Of a stretch of DNA of 7,984 bases, positions 6,342 through 7,984 are shown piece after piece. Source of the stretch: JBDSLU01 sp039916225 (GTDB lineage Bacteria > Acidobacteriota > Vicinamibacteria > Vicinamibacterales > Vicinamibacteraceae). Positions within the stretch are counted from its first letter, which is position 1; every line of letters starts with the position of its first letter. The notes beneath the pieces were generated by a model. The model saw only the letters and a program-made list of their open reading frames with translations, was not told the DNA's origin and searched no databases. The position numbers were made by a program, and so were the translations under genes. The stretch spans positions 1 to 7,984 of the forward strand of contig JBDSLU010000457.1 of the NCBI GenBank assembly GCA_039916225.1. Direction: 5' to 3'.

Positions 6342-7984
6342 CTAGAACCGCCGTCCGCCGGAGGTTCCCGTGGCGCCCTGGCCGATGCCGAAGGCGCCGA
6401 GGATGTTCGAGAAGGACCCGACGCCGGCCAGCGTGAACGAGATGTTGAAGCGCTTGTCCTGCGGCACGATGAAGCGGCTGATGTTCGGGTAGTTGTAGGC
6501 CTGGTACTCGACGCCCACGCCGCAGCACTGGGCATTGTAGAAGACGCCGATCCGCTGCTGCACCAGTGTCTTTTCGGACAGATTGAAGTCGAAGTGGTAC
6601 GCACCGCCCACGTGACTGCGGCCGAAGTTCACATTGGTGCGCGAACTGAGGAAATTGTTCGGCGGGCGGAACTGCGGATTGATGATCTGCAGGTACTTGC
6701 GCTGGCTCCAGCCGCCCGTGGTGTCGAGCCACTCGCCAACCTTCACCGTGCCGTTTGCCTGAATCGTTTCGAACTCGCCGGCCTCCTGGTTGTACTCGAG
6801 GCGCAGCGACGCCCCGACGGCGTTGGTCGGGTTGGCGCGCACGCTCAGGGCGATGGGCGAGAAGTTGGTCGGCGGCGCGCCGTAGAACCCACCGGCGTAG
6901 GCGCCGTCGACGGTGCTGGCGCGCGCGTCCGAGTAGTACGACTGCTGCAGCTGGACGTTCAGGAACTCGCGGACGCGGGGCGCCGGCGAACCGTCCGCGC
7001 CGGCCCGGCGCCGGGCCATGAAGCGGTTGGTGACGCCGTAGGTGACCCGGGTGGTGCCGCCGAAGGTGTAGTCACCGCCGTCGATCTTGACGATGCGGTC
7101 GTAGTCGTCGAAGGTCGTCGTCCGCTGCACGACGAATTCGGGCTCGATGATGTGCTTGAAGCGCTCGGCGTAGCCCGTGTCCGGCGTGTTCCAGACCTTG
7201 GTCAGGATCGGACCGGTGAAGCTCGTGCGCATGTCGTAGTACTGCCGGAAGATCGACTCGCTCGACTGGCGCCGGGCCGCGTCGAGGCTCTCGGTCCAGT
7301 AGGTGTTGTTCCAGGTGATGGACGAGCGCACCGACAAGAACGGCCACTTGGTCAGCGGGAACTGCAGCGACGGGCTGGCGTGGATGCGCGTCAGCCCCTG
7401 GTCGTTCAGCTTGGTGCCGTCGGCGGTGTCGAAGCGGACGATGCTGGCGTACTCACCGGCGGCGGTGAAGTAGAGGGGCAGTGGGCCGAGCTTGGTCAGG
7501 GCGCGGTTGAACTGGATGCGCGGCCGGCCGCCGATGGTCTGCGAGTCGTCGTCGCCGTAGAAGATTTCGTTGATGCCGTAGGTGGCGCTGATCGAGTTGC
7601 CCTTGCCGAGCGAGCCCGAGACGTTGCCCTGGTAGTTCCGGGTCCGCAGCGACGCGTTGTAGAGATCGAGCTGGTACTGCTGCTGGACGGTGACGTCGCT
7701 GAAATAGTCGATGCTGCCGCGGGCACGGAAACCGGCCGGCAGGGCCTGCACGACGTTGGTGCGAATCTCGAAGCTCTGGCGGGCCGGCTGGGTGATGTCG
7801 GAGCCGCCCTGCTGGAACGTCGACGCGCGCTCGTTCAAGCGGTACATCCGGAACTCGCCGTTCGAGCCCGCCGACGCGACGTAGCGGTATTCGCCGCCGT
7901 AGCCCTGACCGGTCTTGGTGAACCAGTCGTGCATCAGGGTCAGATCCTGGCTGCGGTTGATGGCCCAGAAGAAGGCGTTGCTGA
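6342..7984 (-). CDS. lptD: LPS-assembly outer-membrane protein LptD (copy 2, 5' end outside window)
   Basis: The last 546 codons of a second LptD, ending at a TAG (6344-6342). The frame runs to the right edge of the window, so the signal peptide, jellyroll domain and start are not seen. The visible part is the C-terminal beta-barrel. It aligns with copy 1 almost without gaps: SNAFFWAI, LMHDWFTKTGQGYGGEYRYV, QGNVSGSLGKGNSISATYG, GPILTKVWNTPDTGYAERF, SPIALSVRANPT, YNAQCCGVGVEYQ and FNISFTLAGVGSF. The C-terminal cysteine pair (6522-6527), matching E. coli C724-C725, is kept. Whether the matching N-terminal cysteines exist cannot be told. The tail ends GGRRF, differing from copy 1 (SVFR). rmlB begins 20 bases downstream, so this copy is probably co-transcribed with the sugar-nucleotide genes. 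It could be the main LptD or a specialised paralogue. Confidence 0.93.
   Translation of the reverse strand, partial: SNAFFWAINRSQDLTLMHDWFTKTGQGYGGEYRYVASAGSNGEFRMYRLNERASTFQQGGSDITQPARQSFEIRTNVVQALPAGFRARGSIDYFSDVTVQQQYQLDLYNASLRTRNYQGNVSGSLGKGNSISATYGINEIFYGDDDSQTIGGRPRIQFNRALTKLGPLPLYFTAAGEYASIVRFDTADGTKLNDQGLTRIHASPSLQFPLTKWPFLSVRSSITWNNTYWTESLDAARRQSSESIFRQYYDMRTSFTGPILTKVWNTPDTGYAERFKHIIEPEFVVQRTTTFDDYDRIVKIDGGDYTFGGTTRVTYGVTNRFMARRRAGADGSPAPRVREFLNVQLQQSYYSDARASTVDGAYAGGFYGAPPTNFSPIALSVRANPTNAVGASLRLEYNQEAGEFETIQANGTVKVGEWLDTTGGWSQRKYLQIINPQFRPPNNFLSSRTNVNFGRSHVGGAYHFDFNLSEKTLVQQRIGVFYNAQCCGVGVEYQAYNYPNISRFIVPQDKRFNISFTLAGVGSFSNILGAFGIGQGATGTSGGRRF

Larger units (their letters stand above)
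1952..7984. repeat. Inverted paralogous lptD pair flanking the rmlB-reductase cassette
   Basis: lptD1 (plus strand, ends 4321) and lptD2 (minus strand, ends 6342) are inverted paralogues that point at each other across about 2 kb holding rmlB and the reductase. Similarity is clear at protein level: 26 of 30 residues match by hand count in the stretch beginning FNISFTLAG. At DNA level there are short exact blocks, such as 24 identical bases at 2718-2741 and 7919-7942. The copies are diverged overall, so this is an old duplication or parallel acquisition, not a recent repeat. Confidence 0.75.

Noticed and set aside
5326..6345. Long open frame on the plus strand (about 339 codons) antisense to rmlB
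   Set aside because: The minus strand carries an unmistakable RmlB with all motifs. The plus-strand translation is Arg/Val/Ala/Gly-rich with no recognisable domain, typical of mirror frames in GC-rich genes.
1..7984. Search for CRISPR arrays, tRNA or rRNA genes, riboswitches and toxin-antitoxin or defence genes
   Set aside because: Reading both strands by eye showed no regularly spaced repeats, no tRNA-like cloverleaf and no recognisable defence or toxin domain. The window is nearly filled by identified genes.

Overview
The window is about 8 kb of high-GC DNA from a Gram-negative (diderm) bacterium. The evidence for an outer membrane is two LptD-type LPS-assembly barrels. High GC, the gene repertoire and a small secreted protein of a type I associate from memory with Acidobacteriota (Vicinamibacteria-like genomes) make that phylum my best guess. 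No rRNA or tRNA is present to test it.

Layout, left to right. (1) Bases 1-281: the 3' end of thiC (thiamin pyrimidine synthase), plus strand. (2) 299-796, minus strand: a small secreted protein of unknown function, convergent with thiC, with a perfect TATAAT seven bases before its start codon. (3) 797-1018: a 222-base divergent intergenic region. (4) 1019-1855, plus: htpX, a membrane-embedded M48 zinc protease. (5) 1952-4321, plus: a complete lptD. (6) 4328-7984, minus: a tightly packed set read from right to left as lptD paralogue (5' end outside the window), rmlB (dTDP-glucose 4,6-dehydratase) and an Rmd-like nucleotide-sugar reductase. The genes are 20 and 8 bases apart, so they probably form one transcript. 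This operon meets lptD1 head-on across only 6 bases.

The main theme is cell-envelope biogenesis. RmlB and the Rmd-like reductase would supply an activated 6-deoxysugar for LPS or another surface glycan. The LptD barrels would insert LPS into the outer membrane, and HtpX would provide membrane-protein quality control. The most notable arrangement is two closely related lptD genes lying as inverted copies on either side of the sugar-nucleotide pair, one of them apparently co-transcribed with it. I found no CRISPR array, transposase, insertion sequence, tRNA or rRNA, and no clear evidence of an undescribed defence or mobile system.
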